A stretch of DNA of 64,000 bases from JAOTVV01 sp041602035 (lineage in GTDB: Bacteria > Gemmatimonadota > Gemmatimonadetes > Gemmatimonadales > GWC2-71-9), in contig JBFIHA010000011.1 of NCBI GenBank assembly GCA_041602035.1, forward strand, positions 18,834 through 82,833, given 5' to 3'. Position 1 is the first letter of the stretch, and each line of letters starts with the position of its first letter. A program made the position numbers and the translations under genes. Below are positions 51,755 through 60,767 of the stretch, piece after piece. The notes under the pieces were generated by a model. The model ran no database searches, was not told where the DNA came from, and saw nothing but the letters and a program-made list of their open reading frames with translations.

Positions 51755-53457
51755 CCTCCCGCCGCATCGTCGGGAGCCTCTGTGCCCTGCTCACGTGTTT
51801 GGGATCGGTGCTGACGGGGCAAACCGTCCGGGGATCGGTCTACGAGTTGGCCACCGGTGAGCCCGTGCGCGGTGGATTCGTGCTCCTCATCGGGGAGGAC
51901 GGTGCCGAGGTCGCGCGCGTGCTCACGGACGCGCTCGGCCGATTCACGGTGGTGGGACCGCGGTCTGGACGCTACCGGCTCAAGACGGTGGCTGTGGGTC
52001 GGGTGGGTTGGGAGTCGGAGGTGTTCGAGCTCACCGTGAACGAGGAGCGGACCGTCGACGTCACCATGAGCATGCTGCCCGTGGCACTGCCAGCCCTCGT
52101 GGTGGAGGCGGACCGACGCTGCCGGGTGCGTCCTGGGGCGGGCGTCGCGGCCGGCGAGCTGTGGGATGAGGCACGGAAGGCGCTCGAAGCGGTCGTGTGG
52201 ACGGAACGGGAAGGGACGCTGCGCCATCGCATCGTGCGCTACGAACGGGAGTTGGATCCGCGTTCGCTGGAGGTACGACGCCACGAGGAATCCACGCGCG
52301 AGGGCGTGTACCGAGGGAGCCCGTTCGTCACGGCGGCGCCGCAGCTCCTTGCCGATCGTGGGTACGTTCGGGAGACCCTCGATGGCGATTGGATCTACGA
52401 GGCCCCGGACGCTCGGGTGCTGCTTTCGGAGGCGTTTGCGGACCTGCACTGTCTCGCGGTCGAACGACCGCATCGCCAGCGCCCGGGTCTGGTGGGTCTC
52501 ACGTTCGAGCCGGTACGCGGCCGAGACCTCGTCGACATCTCCGGTGTGATGTGGCTCGACGCCGAAACCGCCGAGCTCCGACAGCTGGAGTTCCAGTACC
52601 GTAGCCTTCCCTGGGACGTCGATGCCACCCACATCGGCGGGCAAGTCCGGTTCCGGCAGCTTCCGGACGGACCCTGGATGGTGGAGAAGTGGTTCATTCG
52701 GATGCCGCAGCTCGGGTATCGCGAGCGGCAAGTGCTGCCGAGCGGGCTGCGCGGCACCGAATGGGTCCTGATCGGCTTGCTCGAGCAGGGGGGATGGGTA
52801 GACGAGGTCCGTTCCCTGGCGGGCACCGCCGTCTGGTACGCTCCCACCGCCCGATTGCAAGGCGTCGTGACGGATGAGGCGTCGGGTGGCTCGGTGCGGG
52901 GAGCGACCGTCTATCTTTTGGGGACGGACCGGTCGGCCCAGACCGACGGGCGCGGGGCGTTTGCGATGGATAGCCTCGCCCCTGGGCGCTATCAGGTCGT
53001 GGTTGGCCACCCGGCGCTCGATGCCGAGCGCCACATTCAGCCACCGCGTGCCACCACCATCGGTCGTGGCGATACGATACGCATCGATGTCCGCCTGCGT
53101 ACGCCCGCGTCGATGATTGGTGCGCTCTGTCCCACACTGCCCGCCGATTCCGGCGTCGTCGCCGGCCTCGTTCGCGTCGCGGCGTCTGGTCTCCCCGTCA
53201 CCGGCGCCGCCGTCACGGCCGAGTGGAGCCGCTGGCGTCAGACGGGAGGTGTGCTCCAGGAGGAGCGACTCGGCGTCGAGCACCGGTCGGACGAAAGCGG
53301 ATACTATCACGTCTGCGGAGTGCCGCTTGACGCCACCATCACGATTCGCGTGACGGCCCCAGGCAGCACCGCGACGTCGGACTCCGTGGTCGTCGGCGCC
53401 GAGCGGGCGCGCCGGCGAGATTTCGATCTCTCCGGGATCGCGCGGCCTACCCCCTAG
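51751..53457 (+). CDS. Exported protein with two carboxypeptidase-regulatory-like domains
   Basis: A 568-residue protein with a signal peptide (MTSRRIVGSLCALLTCLGSVLTG). Residues 25-110 are a CarboxypepD_reg-like beta domain (VRGSVYELATGEPVRGGFVL, GRFTVVGPRSGRYRL), a central unique region of about 250 residues, then a second such domain (LQGVVTDEASGGSVRGATVYLLG) and a third partial one (VVAGLVRVAASGLPVTGAAV). Such domains stiffen surface and TonB-linked proteins. No receptor barrel is present. GTG overlaps the pdp stop as GTGA. Confidence 0.8.
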   Translation: MTSRRIVGSLCALLTCLGSVLTGQTVRGSVYELATGEPVRGGFVLLIGEDGAEVARVLTDALGRFTVVGPRSGRYRLKTVAVGRVGWESEVFELTVNEERTVDVTMSMLPVALPALVVEADRRCRVRPGAGVAAGELWDEARKALEAVVWTEREGTLRHRIVRYERELDPRSLEVRRHEESTREGVYRGSPFVTAAPQLLADRGYVRETLDGDWIYEAPDARVLLSEAFADLHCLAVERPHRQRPGLVGLTFEPVRGRDLVDISGVMWLDAETAELRQLEFQYRSLPWDVDATHIGGQVRFRQLPDGPWMVEKWFIRMPQLGYRERQVLPSGLRGTEWVLIGLLEQGGWVDEVRSLAGTAVWYAPTARLQGVVTDEASGGSVRGATVYLLGTDRSAQTDGRGAFAMDSLAPGRYQVVVGHPALDAERHIQPPRATTIGRGDTIRIDVRLRTPASMIGALCPTLPADSGVVAGLVRVAASGLPVTGAAVTAEWSRWRQTGGVLQEERLGVEHRSDESGYYHVCGVPLDATITIRVTAPGSTATSDSVVVGAERARRRDFDLSGIARPTP

Positions 53458-53681
53458 GAACGCGGCACGCCAGGTCCCCAATCCGGCAGATCGTCTTCAG
53501 CATCCTCCGGCGTGGCAAAGGCGTCGAGGTCGCGCACCTCCTCTTCGGCGTCCTCGAGCGTTGCCGGATCGTCGGCCACCGGACCGGGTCGGGACGGCCG
53601 AAATCCCCCCGGCTTGCGCGTGAACCAGACGAGTACGGCGAGCAGGAGGAGAACCAGGACCGCGAGGGAAACGGACGACAT
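53454..53681 (-). CDS. Small single-helix membrane protein
   Basis: A 75-residue protein: MSSVSLAVLVLLLLAVLVWF, then a basic-proline stretch (RKPGGFRPSRPGPV) and an acidic tail (LEDAEEEVRDLDAFATPEDAEDDL). Signal anchor with a cytoplasmic acidic tail. Function unknown. Its TAG stop shares the CTAG palindrome with the stop of the convergent upstream gene. It follows the GroES-like gene after 11 bases. Confidence 0.7.
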   Translation of the reverse strand: MSSVSLAVLVLLLLAVLVWFTRKPGGFRPSRPGPVADDPATLEDAEEEVRDLDAFATPEDAEDDLPDWGPGVPRS

Positions 53682-53692
53682 CGCGCCGCGCC

Positions 53693-54085
53693 TCAGCCGC
53701 CGGAGGAATCGAGCTCGTCGAGGATGTCCTTGGGCCGGACCAGAACCAGGATGGCTGCCTGTGGGACGACGAGGTATCGCTTTCCTTCGAAGGTGATCTC
53801 GACGGCTGCCTTGCGGAAGAAGAGCGCGAAGTCCCCGGCGCGCGCTTGAATCGGCAGAAAGCGACCTTCGCCACCGGGGATCTTCCACGGCTCGGCGTCG
53901 AGCTCGGCGGGCGCCGACAGTGGGGTTCCTGGTCCGGTGGCCACGATGCGCCCGCCCTGCACGGCCTGATGATCGACGGCGGTGGGCGGCAGGTACAATC
54001 CGACAGTGGTACGTTCCTCACCCTCCTGCGGAACGACCAGCACGCGGTCACCCACCACGATGAGCTTCTTGAGCGGATCGGCCAT
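53693..54085 (-). CDS. GroES-like (Cpn10) protein with an insertion
   Basis: A 130-residue protein with the GroES plan: LIVVGDRVLVVPQEGEERTTVG near residue 6, LYLPPTA (the mobile-loop region), QGGRIVATGPG and ALFFRKAAVEITFEGKRYLVV. Standard GroES is about 95 residues; this has an insertion after ATGPG (residues 53-78). No groEL is next to it, so it may work with a distant chaperonin or alone. Confidence 0.75.
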   Translation of the reverse strand: MADPLKKLIVVGDRVLVVPQEGEERTTVGLYLPPTAVDHQAVQGGRIVATGPGTPLSAPAELDAEPWKIPGGEGRFLPIQARAGDFALFFRKAAVEITFEGKRYLVVPQAAILVLVRPKDILDELDSSGG

Positions 54086-54139
54086 CAACTCAAATCAAAC
54101 GGGGTCGTGGAACACCCGCCAGGGCCAAACGCTGATGCG

Positions 54140-56683
54140 TCAGTCTGCGAGGTCACGCAACACCGCGAGTGGCGCACGGCGTACGAGGTCGCGACTCGCG
54201 AAGATGCCGATCGCGGTCGTGACGAGCGCGGTGCCCGCTGCGAGGCCGAGGAGCGGGACCGACGGGAGTGTGAACCGAAGCTCGAAGAAGAACCGCACCA
54301 ACACCCAGCCGGCTATCGACGCGAGGACCACACCCAGGACAGATGCGAGGCTCCCAAGCATCGCATACTCCACGGCGAGCACGCGCACTACCTGCGAGGT
54401 TCGCGCTCCCAGCGTGCGGAGAAGTACGCTCTCCCGGAGCCGCTGGAACCGTGACGTGGCCGCCGCGCCCAGGAGCACGACGGCACCGCACGCGATCGAG
54501 AAGACGGCCATGAAGCGGATGGCGAGCGCGACGCTTCCGAGGAGCCGCTCGAGGACCTGTTGCACGAGCGAGATGTCGATGAGCGACAGGTTGGCGTGGC
54601 GCACGACCAGGTCTCGCTGCACCTCAGCTCGCTGACGGGGGTCGGCAATATGTGCCAGCGTGACCAGCGTCTGCGGCGCGCGCTCCAGGACCGTCGGCTC
54701 GAAGACGACGAAGAAGTTCGTCTCGAATCGTGCCCAATCGACCTGTCGCACGCTGGCGATCACCGTCTCGACGTGTACGCCTTGAACGTCCCACGTGATG
54801 CGGTCGCCGAGCTCGACGTGCAGCTCCTCAGCCAGGTCCTGGTCGATGGAGATGCGGGCCGGCAGCGTGTCGGGTCGTGCGTCCGTCCACCACGCGCCCT
54901 CGATGAGCCGCTCGGATGTGACGAGCGTGTCACGGTACGTGTTGCGATACTCGCGTCGGAGCGCCCAGCGGCTCCGGCGCAGGCCGCTGGTGTCGGTCAC
55001 CAGCTCGTCGACCGGCACGCCACCAATGCCGGCAATGCGGGCGGGCACGATGGGCACCGCCGAGGTCTCTCCGGCACCGGCCGCCGCCAACCGGTCCCGG
55101 ACGTCGTGTACTTGGTCAGGCTGGATGTCGAACACGACGAGGTTGGGGCGCGCCTCCGAGGTCTCGAAGGCAAACTGGTCGAGGAGGTTCCGCTGAACGA
55201 CATGCAAGGTGCCGAGCAGGAACACGCCGAACCCGACGGTCAGCACGACTGAGACGGTCTGATTCTGTGGCCGAAACAGATTGGCGATGCCCTGCCGCAC
55301 GACATACGGAGCGCTGGCTGGGAACAGCCTCCGCGTCGCAGCGACGAGGCCTCGAGCCGCCATCCAGAGCACGGCGGTGGTCAGCGTGATCCCGGCGGCG
55401 AACGCCAGTCCGGCTGCCGGCACCGGAGCCTGCGTGACGCTCAGGGCCACGATGGTTCCGAGCACGGCAGCGTACGCTGCGAACCGCGCGAGGTCCCGTT
55501 GCCGACGAGGCTCCTCCACGGAGCGGCGCAGGGCGCGAAGCGGGGCCACATTGCGGATGGTGAGCAACGGCAGCAGACCGAAGGCCAAGGCGACCCACAG
55601 CCCGATGCCCAGGCCGGCGGCGATCGGCTCGAAGCGAAGACTCGGCTGCACCGCCAAGGGCAGGAAGTCCGCCAGCACGCTGGGTAGGCTGCGTTGCACG
55701 ACGAGTCCGAGCACCACACCCACCATGGCGCCCACCAACCCCATGAGCGCGGCTTGCAGGAGATAGGCCGCGAACACCGTCCGCTGGGTCCCCCCCAGAC
55801 AACGGAGCACGGCGACCGTATCGAGCTTTCGACGCACGAACACGTGTACGGCACTCCCCGTCGCGATCCCTCCGAGCAGCAACGCCGTGAGCCCGAGCAG
55901 GGCCAGAAACCGAGTGAACGCGGCGAACCACTCCCGGAAGTCCTCCTCACGACTGGCGGCCGTCGTTGCGCGTACGCGCTCGCCATCGAGCAGGGACTTG
56001 TGTGCCGTGACGAACTGCTCGGCCGCTGCGGCGTCGGGGAGCTTCAACAGGGCGTGATACCGTGCCCGACTCCCGAACTGCAACAGGTTCGTCTCCTCCA
56101 CGTAGTCGGCCGCGATGTACACCCGTGGCCCCACCGCTGCCTGAATGCCGATCTCTCCCGGCACCCGGCGGAGTTCGGCGTCGACGATGAAGACCGCATC
56201 TCCCAGGCGCAGCGTGTCACCGATCTCGGCGCCGAGGTAGACCAGGAGGGCAGGGTCCACCAGCGCGTGGTGTCCATCGCGCAGGTGCGTCCACCGACCT
56301 GCCGGAGCGGTTTCGATCCGACCGTAAAAGGGAAACCCGCCCTCCACGGCGCGCACGTCCACCAGGCGGCTCGTCCCCGAGGCGGTGGCCAACGCCATGG
56401 AGGTGAAGCTGGTCACCCTCGAGACAGGCACCCCAGTACGCTGCAAGGAATCGAGCAGCGCGCTGGCCTTGCCGGCGAACTCCGTCGAGCTGCGGAGCTC
56501 GACGTCGGCCCCCATCAAGGTTCGCGACTCGGCGTGGATCGCGTCCGTCACGTCCGCCCGGAAGGCACTGATTGCCACCAACGCCGCAACGCCGAGGGAG
56601 ATCGCCCCGGCATAGAGCCCGATCTGGCGCCGGGCCGCGCGCCCTTCTCGCAGGGCGAGCCGCAGGGCAAACGGGGCGATCAT
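54140..56683 (-). CDS. ABC transporter permease, FtsX/MacB type (large)
   Basis: An 847-residue membrane protein with an N-terminal helix (MIAPFALRLALREGRAARRQ), an extracellular domain, a first FtsX-type block of helices near residues 250-400, a second near 420-460 and a third near 735-845. This is the YbbP arrangement of lipoprotein- or toxin-handling exporters. It partners the ATPase encoded just upstream on the same strand, with a 4-base overlap (ATGA). Confidence 0.9.
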   Translation of the reverse strand: MIAPFALRLALREGRAARRQIGLYAGAISLGVAALVAISAFRADVTDAIHAESRTLMGADVELRSSTEFAGKASALLDSLQRTGVPVSRVTSFTSMALATASGTSRLVDVRAVEGGFPFYGRIETAPAGRWTHLRDGHHALVDPALLVYLGAEIGDTLRLGDAVFIVDAELRRVPGEIGIQAAVGPRVYIAADYVEETNLLQFGSRARYHALLKLPDAAAAEQFVTAHKSLLDGERVRATTAASREEDFREWFAAFTRFLALLGLTALLLGGIATGSAVHVFVRRKLDTVAVLRCLGGTQRTVFAAYLLQAALMGLVGAMVGVVLGLVVQRSLPSVLADFLPLAVQPSLRFEPIAAGLGIGLWVALAFGLLPLLTIRNVAPLRALRRSVEEPRRQRDLARFAAYAAVLGTIVALSVTQAPVPAAGLAFAAGITLTTAVLWMAARGLVAATRRLFPASAPYVVRQGIANLFRPQNQTVSVVLTVGFGVFLLGTLHVVQRNLLDQFAFETSEARPNLVVFDIQPDQVHDVRDRLAAAGAGETSAVPIVPARIAGIGGVPVDELVTDTSGLRRSRWALRREYRNTYRDTLVTSERLIEGAWWTDARPDTLPARISIDQDLAEELHVELGDRITWDVQGVHVETVIASVRQVDWARFETNFFVVFEPTVLERAPQTLVTLAHIADPRQRAEVQRDLVVRHANLSLIDISLVQQVLERLLGSVALAIRFMAVFSIACGAVVLLGAAATSRFQRLRESVLLRTLGARTSQVVRVLAVEYAMLGSLASVLGVVLASIAGWVLVRFFFELRFTLPSVPLLGLAAGTALVTTAIGIFASRDLVRRAPLAVLRDLAD

Positions 56684-57372
56684 GCCGTCGCAGCCGAATC
56701 GGATACGATGCGGCCGCCCGCGAGCCCGATCACGCGATGCGCCCGTCCGGCGAGCTCGGGGTCATGCGTCACGAGCACCAGCGTCGTCTGCGCTTCCCGG
56801 TTGAGCGCGACCAGCAGATCGATGACGGCGTGGCCGGTTTCGGCGTCGAGGTTTCCGGTCGGTTCGTCGGCAAACAGGATCTTCGGACGGTTCGCGAACG
56901 CGCGTGCCAGCGCGACCCGTTGCTGCTCGCCACCCGAGAGCTGCGCCGGATAGTGGTGCCACCGGTCGGCCAGGCCGACGCGGTCAAGGAGGTCACGCGC
57001 ATGGGCCACGGCGGCAGCGGGCGTCCACGTCGGAGCGGCCTGCAACTCGATCGGCACCAACACGTTCTCGAGCGCGGTGAGCGTCGAGATGAGCTGGAAC
57101 GTCTGAAACACGAAACCGATTTTTTCGGCTCGGAGCCGTGCCCGGTCGTCTTCGGACATCGGGCCCAGCGCCTGACCGTCGAGCGTGACCGAGCCGCGGG
57201 CGGGACGATCGAGACCCGCCAGCAACCCGAGAAGCGTGGTCTTGCCGCTCCCTGACGGGCCAACGATGGCCACGAGGTCTCGTTCCGGGACGGCAAAGCT
57301 CACATCACGAAGTACGGTGAGCCGGCGCCCGCCACTCATGTATGTTTGTTCGAGATCCTGAGCGATGATCAT
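56680..57372 (-). CDS. ABC transporter ATPase (LolD/YbbA-like)
   Basis: A 230-residue ATPase of the exporter family: GPSGSGKTTLLGLLAGLDRP near residue 40, FQTFQLISTLTALENV, signature LSGGEQQRVALARAF and Walker B ILFADEPTGNLD. It starts at ATG (57372, or 57375) with no Shine-Dalgarno; TATTTT lies seven bases before the first ATG, so the message could be leaderless. Its start is one base from that of the divergent GDSL gene. Confidence 0.92.
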   Translation of the reverse strand: MIIAQDLEQTYMSGGRRLTVLRDVSFAVPERDLVAIVGPSGSGKTTLLGLLAGLDRPARGSVTLDGQALGPMSEDDRARLRAEKIGFVFQTFQLISTLTALENVLVPIELQAAPTWTPAAAVAHARDLLDRVGLADRWHHYPAQLSGGEQQRVALARAFANRPKILFADEPTGNLDAETGHAVIDLLVALNREAQTTLVLVTHDPELAGRAHRVIGLAGGRIVSDSAATA

Positions 57373-57373
57373 C

Positions 57374-58105
57374 ATGATTCGGAAAATAGTCGCGATCGCA
57401 ATGCTCGCGCTGATCGGCGGGTGCGTTGGGGATGAGCGCCCCAGATCGAACGCCACGAGCCGCGTGGATTCGATAGGGCGCCCGGTTCTCGATGCACGAC
57501 CGGTCGTGTTGTTCCTCGGGACCAGCCTCACGGCCGGCTACGGACTCGCGTCCGACCAGGCGTTCCCTCTCCTCGTCCAACATGCCATTGACAGCGCTGG
57601 GTTACGCTATCGAGTCGTAAATGCCGGCGTGAGCGGAGAGACCTCGGCGGGGGGGCTGCGGCGGATCGAGTGGCTGCTCAGGGAACCGGTGGACGTGCTC
57701 GTGCTCGAGCTGGGCGCCAACGACGGCCTTCGTGGACTCGACGTGCAGGAAATGCAGCGCAACCTCCAGGAGATCATCGATCGGACCCGCGTGCGCCATC
57801 CCGACGCGCGGATCGTAATTGCCGGTATGGAATCTCCGCCCAACATGGGGAGTCTGTACACGTCGGCGTTCCGCCGCGTGTTTCCGGACCTGGCAGCGGC
57901 CAACGATGCCGTGCTCATCCCGTTTCTCCTCGAGGGCGTCGCGGGGAAGCCGGAGCTGAATCAGTCGGACGGGATCCATCCGACCGCCGAGGGGCACCGC
58001 CGCATCGCAGCTGTGGTGTGGGAGGTGCTCGGTCCACTCCTCGGAGACCGGTCGGCGGCGCGTCGACCAGCCGGGCCGGGTGCCTACCAAAGCGACCGCA
58101 GGTAG
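57374..58105 (+). CDS. GDSL-type esterase/thioesterase (TesA-like) lipoprotein
   Basis: A 243-residue protein with a lipoprotein signal (MIRKIVAIAMLALIGGCVG, lipobox LIGGC). The GDSL serine is in LGTSLTAGYGLASDQAF near residue 48, the asparagine in LELGANDGLRG near residue 118, and the catalytic Asp-His in SDGIHPTAEGHRR near residue 200. It hydrolyses acyl-esters or thioesters in the periplasm. It overlaps the 3' end of the antiporter gene by 22 bases. Confidence 0.9.
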   Translation: MIRKIVAIAMLALIGGCVGDERPRSNATSRVDSIGRPVLDARPVVLFLGTSLTAGYGLASDQAFPLLVQHAIDSAGLRYRVVNAGVSGETSAGGLRRIEWLLREPVDVLVLELGANDGLRGLDVQEMQRNLQEIIDRTRVRHPDARIVIAGMESPPNMGSLYTSAFRRVFPDLAAANDAVLIPFLLEGVAGKPELNQSDGIHPTAEGHRRIAAVVWEVLGPLLGDRSAARRPAGPGAYQSDRR

Positions 58106-59049
58106 ACGGCATACGCGGCGAGGAGCACCGCTCCCTCCCACCGCGACACTCGACGTCCCGAGATTATCAGTGGAAAGAGCAGGAGCGCCGTCCCGACCAT
58201 CCACCAGTTGTCGCTGCTGACGATGGCCGGATGCACGGCTTGCGGTGTCACGAGCGCGACGGTGCCGATGATGCCGAGCACGTTGAAGATGTTGGAGCCG
58301 AGCACGTTGGCGATCGCGATGTCCGTTTGACCGCGGCGGGCCGCAACGATCGACGTGGCGAGTTCGGGCAGGCTCGTGCCGGCGGCAGCGATCGTGAGGC
58401 CAATCAGTCGTTCGGAGATCCCAGCCACGCGCGCCAATCCAGTTCCGCCGCTCACCAGCATACGCGCACCAATTACCAGGATCACGAGACCAGCAAGCAC
58501 GATGGTGGCATCGATCACGGCTTGCCGCCCGGCGGTCCGGAGCGTGAGTGCCTCGACTGCCTCCGACAACTCGCGTCGAGCGGTCGAGTTCATCTCGCGA
58601 CGGGATGCCCGCACCATATAGGCGAGGAACGCCACGAGCAGCATGAGGAGAACTCCACCCTCCAGGCGATCGATGCGGCCGTCGCGGGCGAGCACCAGGA
58701 AGAGACCCGCCGTCGCGAACATGAAGGGCCATTCGAGCCTGACGGCGGTCAGGTGAACGCTGAGCGGCAAAAGCAGCGCGGCCACGCCGAGAATGACCGT
58801 GACGTTGAAGATATTGGAGCCGACGACGTTGCCGACGGCGATGTCCGGCTGCTGGGATGCTGCTGCCATCAGGCTCACGGCGAGCTCCGGCGTGGACGTT
58901 CCGATGGCCACGATCGTCAGCCCGATGACGGCGGTGCTGACCCGGGCCAATCGTGCGATGGAGACGGCACCGCGCACGAGCAGCTCGCCCCCGGCGATCA
59001 GCAAAGCCAGCCCCCCGGCAATCACGAGGGCCGCGGTGAGTGCGTTCAC
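58084..59049 (-). CDS. Cation (Na+/Ca2+) antiporter, YrbG/CaxA type
   Basis: A 321-residue protein with about ten hydrophobic segments and the two inverted alpha repeats of the CaCA family: IGTSTPELAVSLMAA with GNVVGSNIFNV near residues 50-80, and AGTSLPELATSIVAA with ANVLGSNIFNV near residues 218-250. The acidic residues in both repeats bind calcium. It is convergent with the GDSL gene, overlapping by 22 bases. Confidence 0.93.
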   Translation of the reverse strand: MNALTAALVIAGGLALLIAGGELLVRGAVSIARLARVSTAVIGLTIVAIGTSTPELAVSLMAAASQQPDIAVGNVVGSNIFNVTVILGVAALLLPLSVHLTAVRLEWPFMFATAGLFLVLARDGRIDRLEGGVLLMLLVAFLAYMVRASRREMNSTARRELSEAVEALTLRTAGRQAVIDATIVLAGLVILVIGARMLVSGGTGLARVAGISERLIGLTIAAAGTSLPELATSIVAARRGQTDIAIANVLGSNIFNVLGIIGTVALVTPQAVHPAIVSSDNWWMVGTALLLFPLIISGRRVSRWEGAVLLAAYAVYLRSLW

Positions 59050-59198
59050 GTCCGTGCTGGGCTCATGGCGTGGGAAAGCTGCAACGTTTGCATCGCCGGC
59101 GACAGCGCCGGATGGTAGGTTTCACCAGTCGGATGACGGACGATATCCGTTGCCGGCTGTGTCTCATTCCAACCGAGGATGCGCCGTTGTCCCCCCGA

Positions 59199-59825
59199 AT
59201 GCCGGTCAGTCCCACCAAAATTGTGTGTGTGGGTCGGAACTACGCCGAACACGCGCAGGAGCTGGGCAACGTCGTTCCCGAGCACCCGCTGCTGTTTCTC
59301 AAGCCGCCATCGGCGGTGATATCGGACGGGGATCCGATCGTTCTGCCATCGATGTCACAGCGGGTCGAGCACGAGGGCGAAATCGGCGTCGTGATCGGGC
59401 GCCAGCTCTGTCGCGTCGATGCTGAAACGGCGTTGAGCGGCGTGCGGGGGATTGTCTGCCTCAATGACGTCACGGCCCGGGATCTCCAGCGATCCGACCC
59501 GCAGTGGACGCGGGCCAAGGGATTCGACACGTTCTGTCCCGTGGGTCCGCGGATCGTGCCGCTCGATTCGCTCCCGCCGCTCCGCGAGTTGGAGGTTGTC
59601 TGCCGGGTCAACGGCACGGAGCGGCAGCGTGGTCAGGCCCGCGACATGGTATTCTCGATCCCGTATCTCCTGTCGTACATCTCGCGCATCATGACCCTGG
59701 AACCGGGTGACCTCGTCGCGACTGGATCGCCGGCGGGGGTAGGGCCGCTCCAGCCAGGCGATGTCGTAGAGGTGGAAATCCCAGGGGTCGGCGTGCTCAA
59801 GAACCCGGTGGAGCGGGGAGTTTAG
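59199..59825 (+). CDS. Fumarylacetoacetate hydrolase-family protein
   Basis: A 208-residue enzyme of the short FAH family (5-carboxymethyl-2-hydroxymuconate isomerase, acylpyruvase). KIVCVGRNYAEHAQELGN near residue 8, FLKPPSAV, VEHEGEIGVVIGR with the metal-binding glutamates, and LVATGSPAGVGPLQPGD are diagnostic. The start is uncertain: ATG at 59199 fits the family N-terminus, but has no Shine-Dalgarno; ATGs at 59112 and 59133 would add an extra N-terminus. Stops of this and the next gene overlap. Confidence 0.87.
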   Translation: MPVSPTKIVCVGRNYAEHAQELGNVVPEHPLLFLKPPSAVISDGDPIVLPSMSQRVEHEGEIGVVIGRQLCRVDAETALSGVRGIVCLNDVTARDLQRSDPQWTRAKGFDTFCPVGPRIVPLDSLPPLRELEVVCRVNGTERQRGQARDMVFSIPYLLSYISRIMTLEPGDLVATGSPAGVGPLQPGDVVEVEIPGVGVLKNPVERGV

Positions 59826-60670
59826 CTCGCCACCGAGGCCGCGGCACCCTGCGCGGCCTCCCATCCGACGATCGCCTTCTTCTTGGCCGTTCCCCATCGG
59901 TACGCGCCGAAGGCGCCGGAATTCCGAATGACCCGATGGCACGGAATGAGGTAGGCGACGGGATTCCTCGCCACCGCGGACGCTACGGCGCGGTGTGCCA
60001 TCGGTTGGCCAATCGCCGATGCGACGTCGCCATAGGAGACGAGCGCGCCGGACGGTATCCGGAGCAGCGCTTCCCACACCTTCATCTGGAAGTTGGTGCC
60101 GCGGACATCGAGGGAGAGCGGAATCGCGCGATCCCCCGAGGCAAACACTCGCTTGGCCGTGGTTCGGGCGGCCGCGTCGTTCCGCCGCATCGTCGCCCGT
60201 GGCCATTGCTGCCGGAAGTCGGCGGTGACCGCCGCCCGCGTCCCGCGGTCGACGAACATCAACGCGCAGATCCCCCGATCAGTCACCCCGAACAGCGCAT
60301 CGCCAAACGGGGTCTCGGCGAAGCCAAACTCGATGGCCACCCGCCCGCCGCGGTCCTTGAACTCTCCTGGGGTCACTGCCTCGAACGTCACGAACAGGTC
60401 GTGCAGCCGGCTCGTGCTGGACAGCCCCGAGTCGAACGTCGTCTCGAGCACGCTTCGGCCTGCCGCAAGGGCGGTGCGCGCGTGCTCGAGCGTCAGGTAC
60501 TGCACGAACCGTTTGGGCGAGACACCGGCCCAGCGGCGGAATAGCCGTTGGAAGTGGAACGGACTCAGTCCGACCGCCGCGGCGGTTTCTTCGAGTGAGG
60601 GTTGACGCCTCCAGTAGTCTTCCAGAAACCGAATGGCCCGCTCGACCCGTTGCGCGTCGACTTCTGACAT
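59822..60670 (-). CDS. Ada-like methylguanine-DNA methyltransferase with AraC-type HTH
   Basis: A 282-residue protein. Residues 1-100 are an AraC-type helix-turn-helix (LEETAAAVGLSPFHFQRLFRRWAGVSPKRFVQ). The C-terminal part is O6-methylguanine-DNA methyltransferase with the acceptor cysteine in PVAYLIPCHRVIRNSG and FGAYRWG. E. coli Ada has an additional N-terminal zinc domain that removes methylphosphotriesters; it is absent here, so this is a two-domain type without that sensor. Confidence 0.92.
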   Translation of the reverse strand: MSEVDAQRVERAIRFLEDYWRRQPSLEETAAAVGLSPFHFQRLFRRWAGVSPKRFVQYLTLEHARTALAAGRSVLETTFDSGLSSTSRLHDLFVTFEAVTPGEFKDRGGRVAIEFGFAETPFGDALFGVTDRGICALMFVDRGTRAAVTADFRQQWPRATMRRNDAAARTTAKRVFASGDRAIPLSLDVRGTNFQMKVWEALLRIPSGALVSYGDVASAIGQPMAHRAVASAVARNPVAYLIPCHRVIRNSGAFGAYRWGTAKKKAIVGWEAAQGAAASVAS

Positions 60671-60767
60671 GCTGGTTGCCCCGGCGTGGTGTGCGTGTGC
60701 GGAAGGTGTGCGCGTCGGAACCGGGGAGCAACCCGGATCTTGCGCTGACGTGCGGTCGCTGGGGTCC

